Assembly: GCA_003349915.1 (NCBI GenBank)
Contig: QFXE01000023.1
Location: forward strand, 46,833-93,476
Source of the DNA: an endosymbiont of Escarpia spicata
GTDB taxonomy: Bacteria > Pseudomonadota > Gammaproteobacteria > Chromatiales > Chromatiaceae
DNA: 46,644 bases
Direction: 5' to 3'
How positions within the stretch are numbered: the first letter of the stretch is position 1; each line of letters starts with the position of its first letter. The position numbers and the translations under genes are program-made. The notes under the pieces were generated by a model. The model had not been told where the DNA came from, searched no databases, and worked only from the letters and a program-made list of their open reading frames with translations. Of the stretch, positions 17,172-29,637 are shown piece after piece.

Positions 17172-18998
17172 CTATTCCACCGTCACAGACTTTGCCAGAT
17201 TTCGCGGCTGATCCACATCAGTACCCTTTAGTACCGCCACATGATAGGAGAGCAGTTGCAGCGGGACGCTGTAGACGATGGGCGCAGTTGAAGGGTAGAT
17301 GTCCGCCAGGGTCAAATTCTGGAAGCGATCCAGATCGATCTGAACATCGTGATCACTGAACAGGAAGAGCTCACCGCCCCGCGCCCGGACCTCCTGCAGA
17401 TTGGAAATGACCTTTTCCAGCAACGGGTCATTGGGCAGGGCGCAGACCACCGGCATTTCCGCATCAACCAGCGCCAGCGGGCCATGTTTCAGTTCGCCCG
17501 CGGGATAGGCCTCCGCGTGGATATAGGAGATCTCCTTGAGTTTCAGCGCACCTTCCATGGCGATGGGATAGAAGGTACCCCGACCCAGGAAGAGGGCATG
17601 GTTCTTTTCCGAAAAGGCATTCGCCATCTCCTTTATCGCATCGCTGAGTTCCAGTACCACCTCTACCTGGCGGGGCAGGGCGTGTAGCTCGTTGACGTAG
17701 ACCTCTTCCTGCTCCGGGGGCATGCCGAAACGGCGTGCCAGCGCCAGGGTGAGCAGGCGCAAAGCCACCAGCTGGGTGGTGAACGCCTTGGTGGAGGCAA
17801 CACCGATCTCAGGACCGGCACGGGTCATCAGCGCGGCATTGGATTCTCGCACCAGGGAGCTTTCCGGCACGTTGCAGACAGTGAGGCTTCCGATATAACC
17901 CATCTCTCTGGAACCGCGCAACGCGGCAAGGCTGTCCGCCGTCTCACCCGACTGCGAAATGGTGAGGAAGAGGGTGTCGTCCGGCACCACGACCTTGCGG
18001 TAGCGGAACTCGCTGGCTACCTCCACGCTGCAAGGAACACCGGCCTCTTCGAGCCAGTAACGTGCCACCATGCCTGCATGATATGAGGTGCCGCAGGCGA
18101 TGATGTGGACACTCTTCGTCTTATCGAGCAGCGCCTTCGCTTCGTGGCCAAAACTGTCCTCGAGCAAGCGGCCCTTGTGGATGCGGCCCTCCAGGGTCTC
18201 GGCAATCACCGACGGCTGCTCGAAGATCTCCTTGAGCATGTAGTGGCGATAGGGACCCTTTTCTGCTGTGGAGGCGGAGAGTTCGGAGGTGCGTTCCGGC
18301 CGTTCCACCGGGTTCCCTTCGTTATCGAAGATACGCACGCTTTCACGGGTGATCTCTGCAACATCCCCCTCTTCGAGAAAGACGAAGCGCTGGGTTACCG
18401 GCAACAACGCAAAGACATCTGAGGCTATAAAGTGTTCGCCGACACCGATACCAATTACCAGCGGACTGCCCGCGCGGGCGACAACCATCTTGTTTGTGTC
18501 ATCCGTGCTGACCACCGCCAGGCCATAGGCGCCAACCAGCCGGGTGATCGATTTCTGTACCGCTTTTAGCAGATTCTGTTCATCTTTCAGAATACTGCCC
18601 AGCAGGTGCGCGATAACCTCAGTATCTGTTTCGGAGGTGAAGCGGTAACCCTGGCCTTCGAGTTCTTTACGCAGCAGGGCGTAATTTTCGATAATACCGT
18701 TGTGGACGATCGCCACCTGCTCCCCACTCATGTGAGGATGGGCATTTCGCTCTGCAGGCATGCCGTGGGTGGCCCAACGGGTATGGGCAATCCCAAGATT
18801 TCCGCTGACATTGCCGCTGTCCACCATCTCCTGCAGCATTGCCACTTTTCCGACAGAGCGGATGCGCTGCATCTTTTCCGCCTGATCAAGCACCGCGATA
18901 CCCGCCGAATCATAACCCCGATATTCGAGCCGGCTTAGACCCTCCATCATAATCGGCACTACGTCCCGCTGTGCGATTCCTCCAACGAGGCCACACAT
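17172..18998 (-). CDS. glmS: Glutamine--fructose-6-phosphate aminotransferase
   Basis: Makes glucosamine 6-phosphate from fructose 6-phosphate and glutamine, the first step to peptidoglycan and lipopolysaccharide amino sugars. The 608 residues match the family. After Met removal, Cys2 of MCGLVGG is the glutaminase nucleophile; EYRGYDSAG and HTRWATHG follow. The second half carries two SIS sugar-isomerase domains (ACGTSYHAG, SQSGETADSLAALR) and ends in the conserved NLAKSVTVE. It lies 18 bases after glmU, so the two are one transcription unit. No glmS ribozyme or clear sRNA site is visible in that short spacer. Confidence 0.98.
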   Translation of the reverse strand: MCGLVGGIAQRDVVPIMMEGLSRLEYRGYDSAGIAVLDQAEKMQRIRSVGKVAMLQEMVDSGNVSGNLGIAHTRWATHGMPAERNAHPHMSGEQVAIVHNGIIENYALLRKELEGQGYRFTSETDTEVIAHLLGSILKDEQNLLKAVQKSITRLVGAYGLAVVSTDDTNKMVVARAGSPLVIGIGVGEHFIASDVFALLPVTQRFVFLEEGDVAEITRESVRIFDNEGNPVERPERTSELSASTAEKGPYRHYMLKEIFEQPSVIAETLEGRIHKGRLLEDSFGHEAKALLDKTKSVHIIACGTSYHAGMVARYWLEEAGVPCSVEVASEFRYRKVVVPDDTLFLTISQSGETADSLAALRGSREMGYIGSLTVCNVPESSLVRESNAALMTRAGPEIGVASTKAFTTQLVALRLLTLALARRFGMPPEQEEVYVNELHALPRQVEVVLELSDAIKEMANAFSEKNHALFLGRGTFYPIAMEGALKLKEISYIHAEAYPAGELKHGPLALVDAEMPVVCALPNDPLLEKVISNLQEVRARGGELFLFSDHDVQIDLDRFQNLTLADIYPSTAPIVYSVPLQLLSYHVAVLKGTDVDQPRNLAKSVTVE

Positions 18999-19016
18999 AA
19001 CTCGTGCTCCTGCCTA

Positions 19017-20387
19017 TTATTTTTTGGGTTGTTTGACCGGGCGATGCCAGCTGCTCACGGTGAGCTGCTTCGCTCGGCTCAGGGTCAGGCTATTGGGTGC
19101 AGCATCCCGGGTAATGGTTGAACCGGCACCGACGGTGGCGCCATCGCCAATTATCACCGGCGCAACCAATTGGCTATCGGAGCCGATGAAAGCATTATCC
19201 CCGATCACGGTCTGGTGTTTGTTGGCCCCATCGTAATTGCAGGTGATGGTACCCGCGCCAATGTTCACCGAATGGCCAACCAGGCTATCGCCCACATAAC
19301 TCAAATGGTTGATCTTGCTGCCTCTGCCCACAGTCGATTTCTTGATCTCGACAAAGTTGCCGACATTCACTTTCTCGGCAAGTTTCGTCTCCGGACGCAC
19401 ACGGGCGAAGGGACCGATGCGGGAACCTGCGCCTATCTCCGCATCCTCAATGACACAGTTGGGCAGAATCTCCACGCCTTCACCAATGCGGGCGTTTTTT
19501 ATTACCGCATTGGGGCCTATTTTCACGCCGTCCGCCAATTCGACCTGGCCCTCGAATATGGCATTGCAGTCGATAAATACATCCTGACCGACAACCAGCT
19601 TGCCACGAATATCCACCCGAGCCGGGTCCGCCAGGGAGGCGCCGGCAGCCATCAACTCATCGGCGCGTTGTCGCTGATAGTAGCGTTCCAGAAAGGCCAG
19701 CTGCGCACGGTCGTTGATGCCCATTACCTCCTCCTCGCTGGAGGGGTGTACCGACTGGACCTCTACGCCGTCCTCAACCGCCAGGGCGATGATATCCGTC
19801 AGGTAGTACTCCTGCTGGGCATTGTTGTTGTCAATACGGGCGAGCCAACCCTCGAGCCTTGCGCGGCTTACCGCCATGATGCCGGTATTGATCTCGTTGA
19901 TCGCAAGTTCTGCCTCGGAGGCATCCTTCTGCTCAACGATACTGGTGATGTGGTGGTCGCTATCTCGCACGATCCGCCCATAACCACTTGGATTTTCAAG
20001 CTTGACCGTCAGCAACGCCAGATCACTCTTTCCCAATCTAGCCATCAACGCCTCAAGGGTCTCACCGCTGATAAGAGGCACATCCCCATAGAGAATCAAT
20101 ACTCGATCGTCTGACTTGAGATGGGGTAATGCTTCGATTACGGCGTGGCCCGTACCCAACTGCTCTTTCTGCTCACACCAATCGAGGTGTTGATCAGCCA
20201 GCGTCGACTTGACCTGCTCCCCACCATGCCCATAGATGACGGTGATTCTGTCGGGTGAAAACGCCTGGGCTGTCTCAACCACATGGGATAGAAGCGGCTT
20301 GCCAGCTAATGGATGTAGCACCTTCGGAAGGCGGGATCGCATCCGGGTACCCTGTCCGGCTGCGAGGATCAAAACACCGAGTTTCAT
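19017..20387 (-). CDS. glmU: Bifunctional GlcNAc-1-P uridyltransferase / glucosamine-1-P acetyltransferase
   Basis: Acetylates glucosamine 1-phosphate and joins it to UTP to give UDP-GlcNAc. The 456 residues have the N-terminal uridyltransferase fold with LILAAGQGTRMRSRLPKVLHP, then a left-handed beta-helix of hexapeptide repeats from about residue 250 (for example IGPNAVIKNARIGEG). ETKLAEKVNVGNFVEIKKS and NYDGANKHQT are acetyltransferase signatures. Start at ATG 20385-20387. It is immediately followed by glmS, the usual gammaproteobacterial order, though here next to slyD rather than directly joined to atpC. Confidence 0.98.
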   Translation of the reverse strand: MKLGVLILAAGQGTRMRSRLPKVLHPLAGKPLLSHVVETAQAFSPDRITVIYGHGGEQVKSTLADQHLDWCEQKEQLGTGHAVIEALPHLKSDDRVLILYGDVPLISGETLEALMARLGKSDLALLTVKLENPSGYGRIVRDSDHHITSIVEQKDASEAELAINEINTGIMAVSRARLEGWLARIDNNNAQQEYYLTDIIALAVEDGVEVQSVHPSSEEEVMGINDRAQLAFLERYYQRQRADELMAAGASLADPARVDIRGKLVVGQDVFIDCNAIFEGQVELADGVKIGPNAVIKNARIGEGVEILPNCVIEDAEIGAGSRIGPFARVRPETKLAEKVNVGNFVEIKKSTVGRGSKINHLSYVGDSLVGHSVNIGAGTITCNYDGANKHQTVIGDNAFIGSDSQLVAPVIIGDGATVGAGSTITRDAAPNSLTLSRAKQLTVSSWHRPVKQPKK

Positions 20388-20706
20388 GCATGCTCCATGA
20401 TGGTCTGGTAGTTGGAATGTTCCATTTGTGGCCGTTCACCGAAACAAATCAATTCGGTTTCAGGATGTCCTGAAAAAGGATGTCGGCAAAAAACGCCATG
20501 ACTTTAAATTCTTCACAAATGAGAGCAAATTCAAAGCCCAACACTAATAAATTATTAATGCGGTCTCAAAAAGAGCGTCCATCTTCCAGATCTTCATCGC
20601 CTGGTACCAGGAGGTGCAAACAATCCCTTCTATTCGTCTTTCCGAGTATAACGGCAGGGGGCGCGGAGCGCACCTGTTGGCGGGGAGCAATAGTGAAATA
20701 AGTGTT
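20388..20706. other. Intergenic region between slyD and glmU
   Basis: About 320 bases without a supported gene. It should hold the glmU promoter, which I could not identify with confidence. The only clear structure is an 18-base dyad, TTTCAGGA-TG-TCCTGAAA, at 20458-20475, about 70 bases upstream of glmU. It has perfect 8-base arms and could be an operator or a short RNA hairpin. Short reading frames here have no recognisable content. Confidence 0.45.
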
Positions 20707-21195
20707 TCAGTTGATGGTTGGGTTCTGGCCGGGAACACCAACACTCATGGCATCCTCTTTGGTTGCGTCACGCACTTCAACAATCTTGATGTTGACAGTG
20801 AGTGTCTTGCCGGCAAGTGGATGGTTACCATCAACCGTCAGCTTGCCGTTTTCAATCCTGGTGACAAAAAAACTCTTGGCTTCACCTTGCTCATTCTGCA
20901 TCTGAACTTCAGCGCCCAGCTTACGGAATTCAGGGGGCACGTTTTCAATGTCATCGGTAAAAGTCAGATCCGGATCATGATCCCCGAAACCTTGATCCGG
21001 GGAGAGGGTAAACGACACCTTATCTCCAGGAGAACGACCCGTCACTGCAGCGTCCATGCCACCGATCAGCTCAGTCTCACCGCCGTGAATATAGTTGACC
21101 GGCAGGTCACTCTGCTCAAGAACATTGCCTTGCTCCTCGACAATGGAATAGGTCAGGGAGACAAATTTGCCTGTTTTTATCACTTCTTTGGACAT
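20707..21195 (-). CDS. slyD: FKBP-type peptidyl-prolyl isomerase, SlyD-like
   Basis: Protein-folding helper of 162 residues with a split FKBP domain: GKFVSLTYSIVEEQGNVLEQ and IHGGETELIGGMDAAVTG at the front, and NHPLAGKTLTVNIKIVEV at the back. The insert-in-flap chaperone domain lies between (residues about 68-120). The histidine/cysteine-rich nickel-binding tail of E. coli SlyD is missing, so a hydrogenase-nickel role is unlikely. It follows the ATP-synthase operon on the same strand but lies beyond the operon terminator, and its own ribosome binding site is weak. Confidence 0.88.
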   Translation of the reverse strand: MSKEVIKTGKFVSLTYSIVEEQGNVLEQSDLPVNYIHGGETELIGGMDAAVTGRSPGDKVSFTLSPDQGFGDHDPDLTFTDDIENVPPEFRKLGAEVQMQNEQGEAKSFFVTRIENGKLTVDGNHPLAGKTLTVNIKIVEVRDATKEDAMSVGVPGQNPTIN

Positions 21196-21207
21196 AGCTT
21201 TAAAACC

Positions 21208-21238
21208 AAAAAAGGGCCTCTCTTAACAGAGAGACCCT
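21208..21238 (-). terminator. Intrinsic terminator of the atp operon
   Basis: On the minus strand AGGGTCTCTC pairs with GAGAGGCCCT around TGTTAA and is followed by a run of six T. It begins about 25 bases after the atpC stop and ends before the slyD start. Confidence 0.85.
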
Positions 21239-21262
21239 GTTGAACGGTGCAATCAGAACGGT

Positions 21263-21688
21263 CTAGCCGCGACCCCTCTTGCGAAGACCCTCGATGGTGC
21301 GCAGCTGCGCAACCGCTTCAGCCAACTCGGACTGTGCCTTGGCATATTCAAATTCGGCAGACTTGTCCACCATCGCCTCTTCAGCGCGTCGCTTGGCTGC
21401 CTGGGCTGCCACTTCATCGAGATCGGCGGCACGGGCGGCGGTATCCGCCAGAATTGTGATCACATGGGGCTGCACTTCCAGAATGCCGCCAGAGACAAAA
21501 AAGTGCTGCATCTCACCGCCGCCGGTGTCGACTCGCACTTCACCCGGCTTCAGCCGGGTAACCAGCGGTGTATGACGTGGTGCAATGCCCACCTCACCCA
21601 TTACCGCCGGCGCATAGACCATCTCCGCACTACCGGAATGGAGCTCGCCTTCGGCGCTCACAATATCGACATGGATTGTCATTGCCAT
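21263..21688 (-). CDS. atpC: ATP synthase F1 subunit epsilon
   Basis: Rotor subunit that links gamma to the c-ring and restrains ATP hydrolysis. The 141 residues begin [19 protein letters not shown], an N-terminal beta sandwich, and end in a two-helix region (from about residue 88) that includes [20 protein letters not shown]. Last gene of the operon, 24 bases after atpD and followed by a terminator. Confidence 0.97.
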   Translation of the reverse strand: MAMTIHVDIVSAEGELHSGSAEMVYAPAVMGEVGIAPRHTPLVTRLKPGEVRVDTGGGEMQHFFVSGGILEVQPHVITILADTAARAADLDEVAAQAAKRRAEEAMVDKSAEFEYAKAQSELAEAVAQLRTIEGLRKRGRG

Positions 21689-21712
21689 AGCTTAGCACTC
21701 CCTAGAGTGGGA

Positions 21713-23134
<1,422 letters not shown>

Positions 23135-23159
23135 CTAATTCTGTGGCAAGGCCTGCGCG

Positions 23160-24020
23160 TCAGACCGCTGCAGCACCACTGACGATCTCGGAAATTTCCT
23201 GGGTAATCGCAGCTTGGCGAGCCTTGTTGTAGATCAACTGCAACTCATTGATGAGATCCCCCGCATTATCGGAGGCAGCCTTCATCGCAACCATTCGCGC
23301 TGACTGTTCGCAGGCACCATTCTCTACCACTGCCTGATAAACCAGGGACTCCACATATCTGCCAAGGAGATTGTCCAGCACTTCCTTGGAATCCGGCTCG
23401 TAGATATAGTCCCAGTGGTGCTGCAGATCTTGATCTGCCTCAGCGCTGATCGGCACCAACTGTTCGACAGTCGGATCCTGCGTCATGGTGTTGACGAACC
23501 GATTGTAAGCCACATAGATGCGATCAATTTCACCCGCGGCAAAAGCATCCAGCAACACCTTCACCGTACCGATCAGATCCTCAATGTGCGGCGCATCGCC
23601 AAGGTGAGTCGCCTGCCCGGTCACATTACCGCCGAAACGCCCGAAAAAACCCAGCGCCTTGGTGCCTATGGTACAGAAATCCAGCTCCACGCCAGCTTCG
23701 TTCTGAGACTGGATCTCTTTCGCCAGCCTGCGGAACAGATTACTGTTCAGACCACCACAAAGACCACGGTCGGACGAGACGATGATATAACCTACCCGCT
23801 TGACCTCACGGTCGATCATGAAGCTGTGACGATACTCAGGATGAGCATGGGACAGGTGACTGATCACCATACGCATCTTTTCCGCGTAGGGACGGGTCGC
23901 GTCCATCCTGTTCTGGGCCTTACGCATCTTCGCGGCCGCCACCATCTCCATCGCAGAAGTAATCTTCTGCGTGTTTTTGATGCTGGCGATCTGGGTGCGT
24001 ATCTCTTTTGCGCCTGCCAT
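23160..24020 (-). CDS. atpG: ATP synthase F1 subunit gamma
   Basis: Central rotating shaft of F1, 286 residues. The N-terminal helix [20 protein letters not shown] and the C-terminal helix ending [15 protein letters not shown] form the coiled coil; the middle holds [16 protein letters not shown], a family signature. Lies between atpA and atpD. Confidence 0.98.
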   Translation of the reverse strand: MAGAKEIRTQIASIKNTQKITSAMEMVAAAKMRKAQNRMDATRPYAEKMRMVISHLSHAHPEYRHSFMIDREVKRVGYIIVSSDRGLCGGLNSNLFRRLAKEIQSQNEAGVELDFCTIGTKALGFFGRFGGNVTGQATHLGDAPHIEDLIGTVKVLLDAFAAGEIDRIYVAYNRFVNTMTQDPTVEQLVPISAEADQDLQHHWDYIYEPDSKEVLDNLLGRYVESLVYQAVVENGACEQSARMVAMKAASDNAGDLINELQLIYNKARQAAITQEISEIVSGAAAV

Positions 24021-24073
24021 ATCTCTAAAAACCCTATTTTGGCCCTATCGTGTGATATTCCAATGCTCTTTGG

Positions 24074-25615
24074 TTACCAGGTATGGTTGGCCTTGAAATC
24101 CTTCAATGCTTCGTGCGACGCCTGCTCGATCTCGGGATTGTAGTCCGTTTTCTCGTTGATCAGGTCGACCAGTGCCTTTTGGTTGCTCTTCATGTAGTCA
24201 TGCAACGCCGCTTCAAAATCCACGACCTTGCTCGTCTCTATGTCGTTCAGATAACCTTCATTGGCAGAGAACAGGGTGGTTGCCATATCGGCCACACTGA
24301 GGGGAGAGTACTGACCCTGCTTCATCAGTTCGGTTACGCGCTCACCAAGCTGCAGCTGGGCACGGGTCGCGTCATCGAGATCGGAGGCAAACTGGGAGAA
24401 GGCTGCCAGCTCACGATATTGCGCCAACGCCAGTCGCACACCACCACCCAATTTCTTGATGATCTTGGTCTGCGCAGCACCACCCACCCGCGATACGGAG
24501 AGACCAGCATTGATCGCCGGACGGATACCGGCATTGAACAGATCCGCCTCAAGGAAGATCTGGCCGTCAGTGATGGAGATAACGTTTGTCGGTACGAAAG
24601 CCGACACGTCACCTGCCTGAGTCTCGATGATTGGCAGAGCCGTCAGAGAACCCGTCTTGCCGGTAACCTTGCCGCCAGTGTTCTTTTCAACCTGCTCCGC
24701 ATTGATCCGGGCCGCACGCTCCAGCAGACGGGAGTGAAGATAGAATACATCACCTGGATAGGCTTCTCGGCCCGGTGGACGACGCAGCAGCAGGGAGACC
24801 TGGCGGTAGGCCCAAGCCTGCTTGGTCAGATCGTCATACACAATCAGGGCATCTTCGCCTTTATCGCGGAAATACTCACCCATGGAGCAACCGGCATAAG
24901 GAGCCAGGAACTGCATGGCGGCAGAGTCGGCAGCAGGGGCGGCGACGATGACGGTGTGCTCCATCGCGCCGTGCTCCTCCAGCTTACGCACAACCTGCGC
25001 GATGGTGGAATTCTTCTGGCCCACCGCGACATAGATACACTTAACGCCGGTGCCTTTCTGGTTGATGATCGCATCGATCGCCAGGGCCGACTTACCGGTC
25101 TGACGGTCACCGATGATCAACTCTCGCTGGCCGCGGCCAACTGGCACCATGGCGTCGATGGCCTTGATACCTGTCTGCACCGGCTGATCAACCGATTTAC
25201 GGGAGATAACACCGGGGGCTACCTTTTCGAGGGTCGCGGTTTCTGTGGTTTCCACAGCGCCCTTGCCGTCGACCGGACTGCCCAGAGCGTCAACCACTCG
25301 ACCCAGCAGGCCTTCACCCACCGGCACTTCGAGTACGCGACCGGTACATTTGACCGCATCACCCTCGGAGAGATGTTTATAGTCACCCAATACCACGGCG
25401 CCGACCGAGTCGCGCTCCAGGTTGAGGGTCAGACCGAAGGTATTCCCCGGGAACTCCAGCATCTCGTAAGACATGGCGTCCTCGAGACCGTGGATACGGG
25501 CGATACCGTCGGTAAGACTGATAATCGTGCCCTCGTTACGGGCCTCGGTTTTAAGATCGAATTTCTCGATCTTGCTTTTGATCAGTTCGCTGATCTCGGA
25601 TGGATTGAGTTGCAT
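24074..25615 (-). CDS. atpA: ATP synthase F1 subunit alpha
   Basis: Non-catalytic nucleotide-binding subunit of the F1 head, 513 residues. The N-terminus is [20 protein letters not shown]; the P-loop is [13 protein letters not shown] near residues 169-181; [17 protein letters not shown] is the family signature that contains the arginine finger. A 534-residue antisense frame over it is a shadow. Confidence 0.99.
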   Translation of the reverse strand: MQLNPSEISELIKSKIEKFDLKTEARNEGTIISLTDGIARIHGLEDAMSYEMLEFPGNTFGLTLNLERDSVGAVVLGDYKHLSEGDAVKCTGRVLEVPVGEGLLGRVVDALGSPVDGKGAVETTETATLEKVAPGVISRKSVDQPVQTGIKAIDAMVPVGRGQRELIIGDRQTGKSALAIDAIINQKGTGVKCIYVAVGQKNSTIAQVVRKLEEHGAMEHTVIVAAPAADSAAMQFLAPYAGCSMGEYFRDKGEDALIVYDDLTKQAWAYRQVSLLLRRPPGREAYPGDVFYLHSRLLERAARINAEQVEKNTGGKVTGKTGSLTALPIIETQAGDVSAFVPTNVISITDGQIFLEADLFNAGIRPAINAGLSVSRVGGAAQTKIIKKLGGGVRLALAQYRELAAFSQFASDLDDATRAQLQLGERVTELMKQGQYSPLSVADMATTLFSANEGYLNDIETSKVVDFEAALHDYMKSNQKALVDLINEKTDYNPEIEQASHEALKDFKANHTW

Positions 25616-25628
25616 GATGGCTTCTCGC

Positions 25629-26168
25629 TTAGATTCCCAATTCGTTCGCCAGTTGTTGCAGTTGTCCCCGGACGGATCCGTCGATAACCATGTCGCCTGC
25701 GCGGATGTGGATGCCGCCGATCAGATCGGTATTCTTTTCGCTGGTGATGGTGACATCACGTCCGAGTTTGGCCTTCAAGGCATCGGCAATATGTTTTTGC
25801 TGGACAGGGCTGAGTGCGAAGGCGGAAGTGACATGTACCTTGAGTACACGCTCCCTTTCAGCCTTCAGCAGTTCAAACACCTCGACGATCTCCGGCAGAA
25901 CCGTAAGACGCCCATTCTGCACCAACAACCTGACCAGGTTTGAACCTTCTTCGTTCAGTCGTCCGCCACCGATCTCCAGCATCAATTCGGTCAGTTGTTG
26001 ACGATCAAACAGCGGATCCTTGATGACACCGGCCATGGTCGAATCCTGAACAACCGCAGCCAACAAACCCAACATCTCGGACCAGAGGTCAAGTTTATCG
26101 GTCTCTTCGGCGCGGGCAAAAACGGCCTCCGCGTAAGGACGGGCAATAGTGGTAGCTTCTCCTGCCAT
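25629..26168 (-). CDS. atpH: ATP synthase F1 subunit delta
   Basis: Peripheral-stalk subunit on top of F1 that joins alpha to the b dimer. The 179 residues start [17 protein letters not shown], the helical N-domain, and end with [20 protein letters not shown], the conserved C-terminal segment. It is 13 bases upstream of atpA and 9 after atpF. Confidence 0.97.
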   Translation of the reverse strand: MAGEATTIARPYAEAVFARAEETDKLDLWSEMLGLLAAVVQDSTMAGVIKDPLFDRQQLTELMLEIGGGRLNEEGSNLVRLLVQNGRLTVLPEIVEVFELLKAERERVLKVHVTSAFALSPVQQKHIADALKAKLGRDVTITSEKNTDLIGGIHIRAGDMVIDGSVRGQLQQLANELGI

Positions 26169-26177
26169 AGCGGTGCC

Positions 26178-26648
26178 TTAGATCTCTTTGGCCAGACCGT
26201 CGACGATATCTCTATGCGTCTCGGCGTTGATCTCTTTCTTCAGGATCTTCTCCGCACCGGCAATAGCCAGTTCGGCAACCTTCCCGCGCAACTGTTCACG
26301 CGCACGATTGGTCTCCTGTTCGATCTCCGCCTGCGCAGCGGTCAGGATTCGCTCCCCTTCGGTACGGGCGCTACCCTTCGCTTCGTCTACAATTTCAGCG
26401 CCTCGCTTCTGCGCCTGGGCAACGATCTCCGCCGCCTGGGCTTTCGCTTCGTGAAGCACGCCCTTGGCTCGCTCCTTCGCAAGCTCCTGTTCATGCTGCC
26501 CACGTTCTGCTGCAGCAAGACCGTCGGCTATCTCTTTTTTACGCACTTCAAGCGCGCCCATGATCGGGGTCCAGACGAATTTCATCGTGAACCACACGAA
26601 CACCATAAAAGAGAGTAGCTGACCAATCAGAGTCAGATTGATGTTCAT
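26178..26648 (-). CDS. atpF: ATP synthase F0 subunit b
   Basis: Peripheral stalk, 156 residues. One N-terminal membrane helix ([20 protein letters not shown]) is followed by the conserved KFVWTPIM turn and a long charged Ala/Glu/Lys-rich coiled coil (residues about 35-140) reaching up to F1. There is a single b gene and no b' copy. Confidence 0.98.
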   Translation of the reverse strand: MNINLTLIGQLLSFMVFVWFTMKFVWTPIMGALEVRKKEIADGLAAAERGQHEQELAKERAKGVLHEAKAQAAEIVAQAQKRGAEIVDEAKGSARTEGERILTAAQAEIEQETNRAREQLRGKVAELAIAGAEKILKKEINAETHRDIVDGLAKEI

Positions 26649-26702
26649 CCCGGAATTACCTCGTATTTGACGAGATGATAGTCGGTTCGATTATCGGTCG
26701 GA

Positions 26703-28242
<1,540 letters not shown>

Positions 28243-28287
28243 CCCAGTTTCCCGGCACCCCTTTAACCACTTTCACTTAGACGGCTA

Positions 28288-28316
28288 AGTATAAGTTTTT
28301 TTTAATATAGGGTCAA
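28288..28316 (-). promoter_or_regulatory. Sigma-70 promoter of the atp operon
   Basis: Reading the minus strand, -35 TTGACC (28311-28316) and -10 TATACT (28288-28293) are separated by 17 bases, with a run of eight A inside the spacer. It is the best promoter upstream of atpI. Confidence 0.8.
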
Positions 28317-28433
28317 ATGATAGGCGAATAAATTTAGAACGGCTTTAAACCTCATCTACATCGGGCATGGCAAGCATTTATGTCGCCACTGGACCATCTT
28401 CTCATCACTCACAAAAAAGTAAATTATCTGTGA

Positions 28434-28461
28434 TTGATGTGCATCAACGAAGGTCGATAAT
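28434..28461 (+). promoter_or_regulatory. Possible promoter of the lipoprotein pair
   Basis: TTGATG (28434-28439) and GATAAT (28456-28461) are 16 bases apart and about 80 bases before the GTG start at 28542. The -35 box is also the left arm of a TTGATG-TG-CATCAA dyad (28434-28447), which could be an operator. Confidence 0.4.
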
Positions 28462-28541
28462 CTACTCAATTAAAAGTTGTTTTCTGGTACATATACGGAA
28501 GCACATCGATAGTGCAACATACAACATTAGGGAGAAAATCC

Positions 28542-29126
28542 GTGAATTTCGCTGCTAAAAACCTGTCAATCCTGCTTCTGCTTGTCGTTACTGGCTGCGC
28601 GCATCAGATCAACCTCACGCCACCACTCAATACGCTGGATAGCGATGGTCTGGCATCAATAGCCAAAAGTGTTGGTTACTATATTTCCGAGGCGGATAGG
28701 GCAAAAGAAGTGGAAACCCCTGGCGGTGGCGGGGATAAGGTCAAATACAAGCCCTACAGTGACTTGGAACCGGCGCTAAAACATGCGCTTGCCAACATTT
28801 TTTCCGACGTTCACTCCGTTCCCTCCCTCGATAACCGTGACTTTATTCAATCAAACAACATCACCTATATATTTGTCCCGACAATAGCAACAGATTCATC
28901 CTCTGACAGCATCCTGACCTGACCCCCAACGGATTTCTCTATCTCCCTGCAGTGCCGAGCGCTGAACGAAACCGGATCCACCGTCTGGGAAACCTCGGTC
29001 GAAGGCAAGGGGCATGCTGAATTCGAACAATTCAAACACGACTTTTCCCTATCTGCGAGAAAGGCAGCCAAGGAGGCATTGCTAAAACTTGAGCGCGAAA
29101 TCAGCAAGGCCGAGGTTTTCAAATGA
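28542..29126 (+). pseudogene. Lipoprotein gene interrupted by an in-frame TGA
   Basis: The frame begins at a GTG (28542) seven bases after an AGGGAG site and encodes a lipoprotein signal peptide ending in the lipobox VTGC. A TGA at 28920-28922 stops it after 126 residues. The same frame then continues open for 67 more codons (PPTDFSISLQCRALNETG and onwards) to a TGA at 29124-29126 that overlaps the ATG of the next gene (ATGA). Composition is protein-like on both sides. A Trp codon (TGG) mutated to TGA fits best: the context LT-stop-PPTDF suggests TWPPT. The full product would be 194 residues. It resembles small outer-membrane lipoproteins of unknown function. A truncated product may still be made. 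Confidence 0.7.
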
Positions 29127-29626
29127 TCAAGCCTTTTATATGGATTGCTCTACTGGTCTCAGTTACACCCCTGCTGCTTACTGGATGCAGCGGCAACACC
29201 TTTGGCGTGAAGGAGGTTGCTTTTACGCCCCCTCCACCACCAACAGACGAACAAACACAGATCTTTGTCTTCCGTGAAGACAGCGCTTTTGGCGGCGCAA
29301 GAAAGTTTTCGATCATCAACAACGACACCATCGTCGGTGTAGTAACGCCCGGCACCTTCACACATTACACTGTGAAGAGCGGTGAAAATGAGGTCGTCGC
29401 CTACATGTCACCCAGTCCGCTCACCCATCTTCGGGTGCTGCATAATCCCGGTAAGACCATTTATCTCTTTTGCCATATGGGGTACACAACCGGCATTTTT
29501 ATAAAAGAGATAGATGAAGAGAAAGCCAAAGCCCTGATGCAGACGTTCAAATACACAGAAATAGCGGTGAAGGCTGCCAGGGCGAAGATGGACTACAAGC
29601 AGTACTACGACAACTTGTACCGATAG
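29123..29626 (+). CDS. Lipoprotein with a DUF2846-like domain
   Basis: Predicted outer-membrane lipoprotein of 167 residues; function unknown. The signal peptide ends in LLTGCSGN, with the lipid-modified Cys at residue 22. A Pro-rich linker (TPPPPPT) leads to TQIFVFREDSAFGGARKFSI and VTPGTFTHYTVKSGENEVVA, the short beta-rich pattern of DUF2846 proteins. It overlaps the end of the preceding broken lipoprotein gene by four bases, so the two were built as one operon. Confidence 0.8.
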   Translation: MIKPFIWIALLVSVTPLLLTGCSGNTFGVKEVAFTPPPPPTDEQTQIFVFREDSAFGGARKFSIINNDTIVGVVTPGTFTHYTVKSGENEVVAYMSPSPLTHLRVLHNPGKTIYLFCHMGYTTGIFIKEIDEEKAKALMQTFKYTEIAVKAARAKMDYKQYYDNLYR

Positions 29627-29637
29627 GGATCAAAGCC

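Noticed and set aside
18998-19016. glmS ribozyme or riboswitch between glmU and glmS
   Set aside because: The spacer is only 18 bases, far too short.
24083-25687. Plus-strand open frame of 534 codons
   Set aside because: Antisense shadow of atpA.
28920-28922. TGA as a selenocysteine codon
   Set aside because: The residue fits Trp by context, the protein shows no redox motif, and no selenocysteine machinery or SECIS-like hairpin is seen here.
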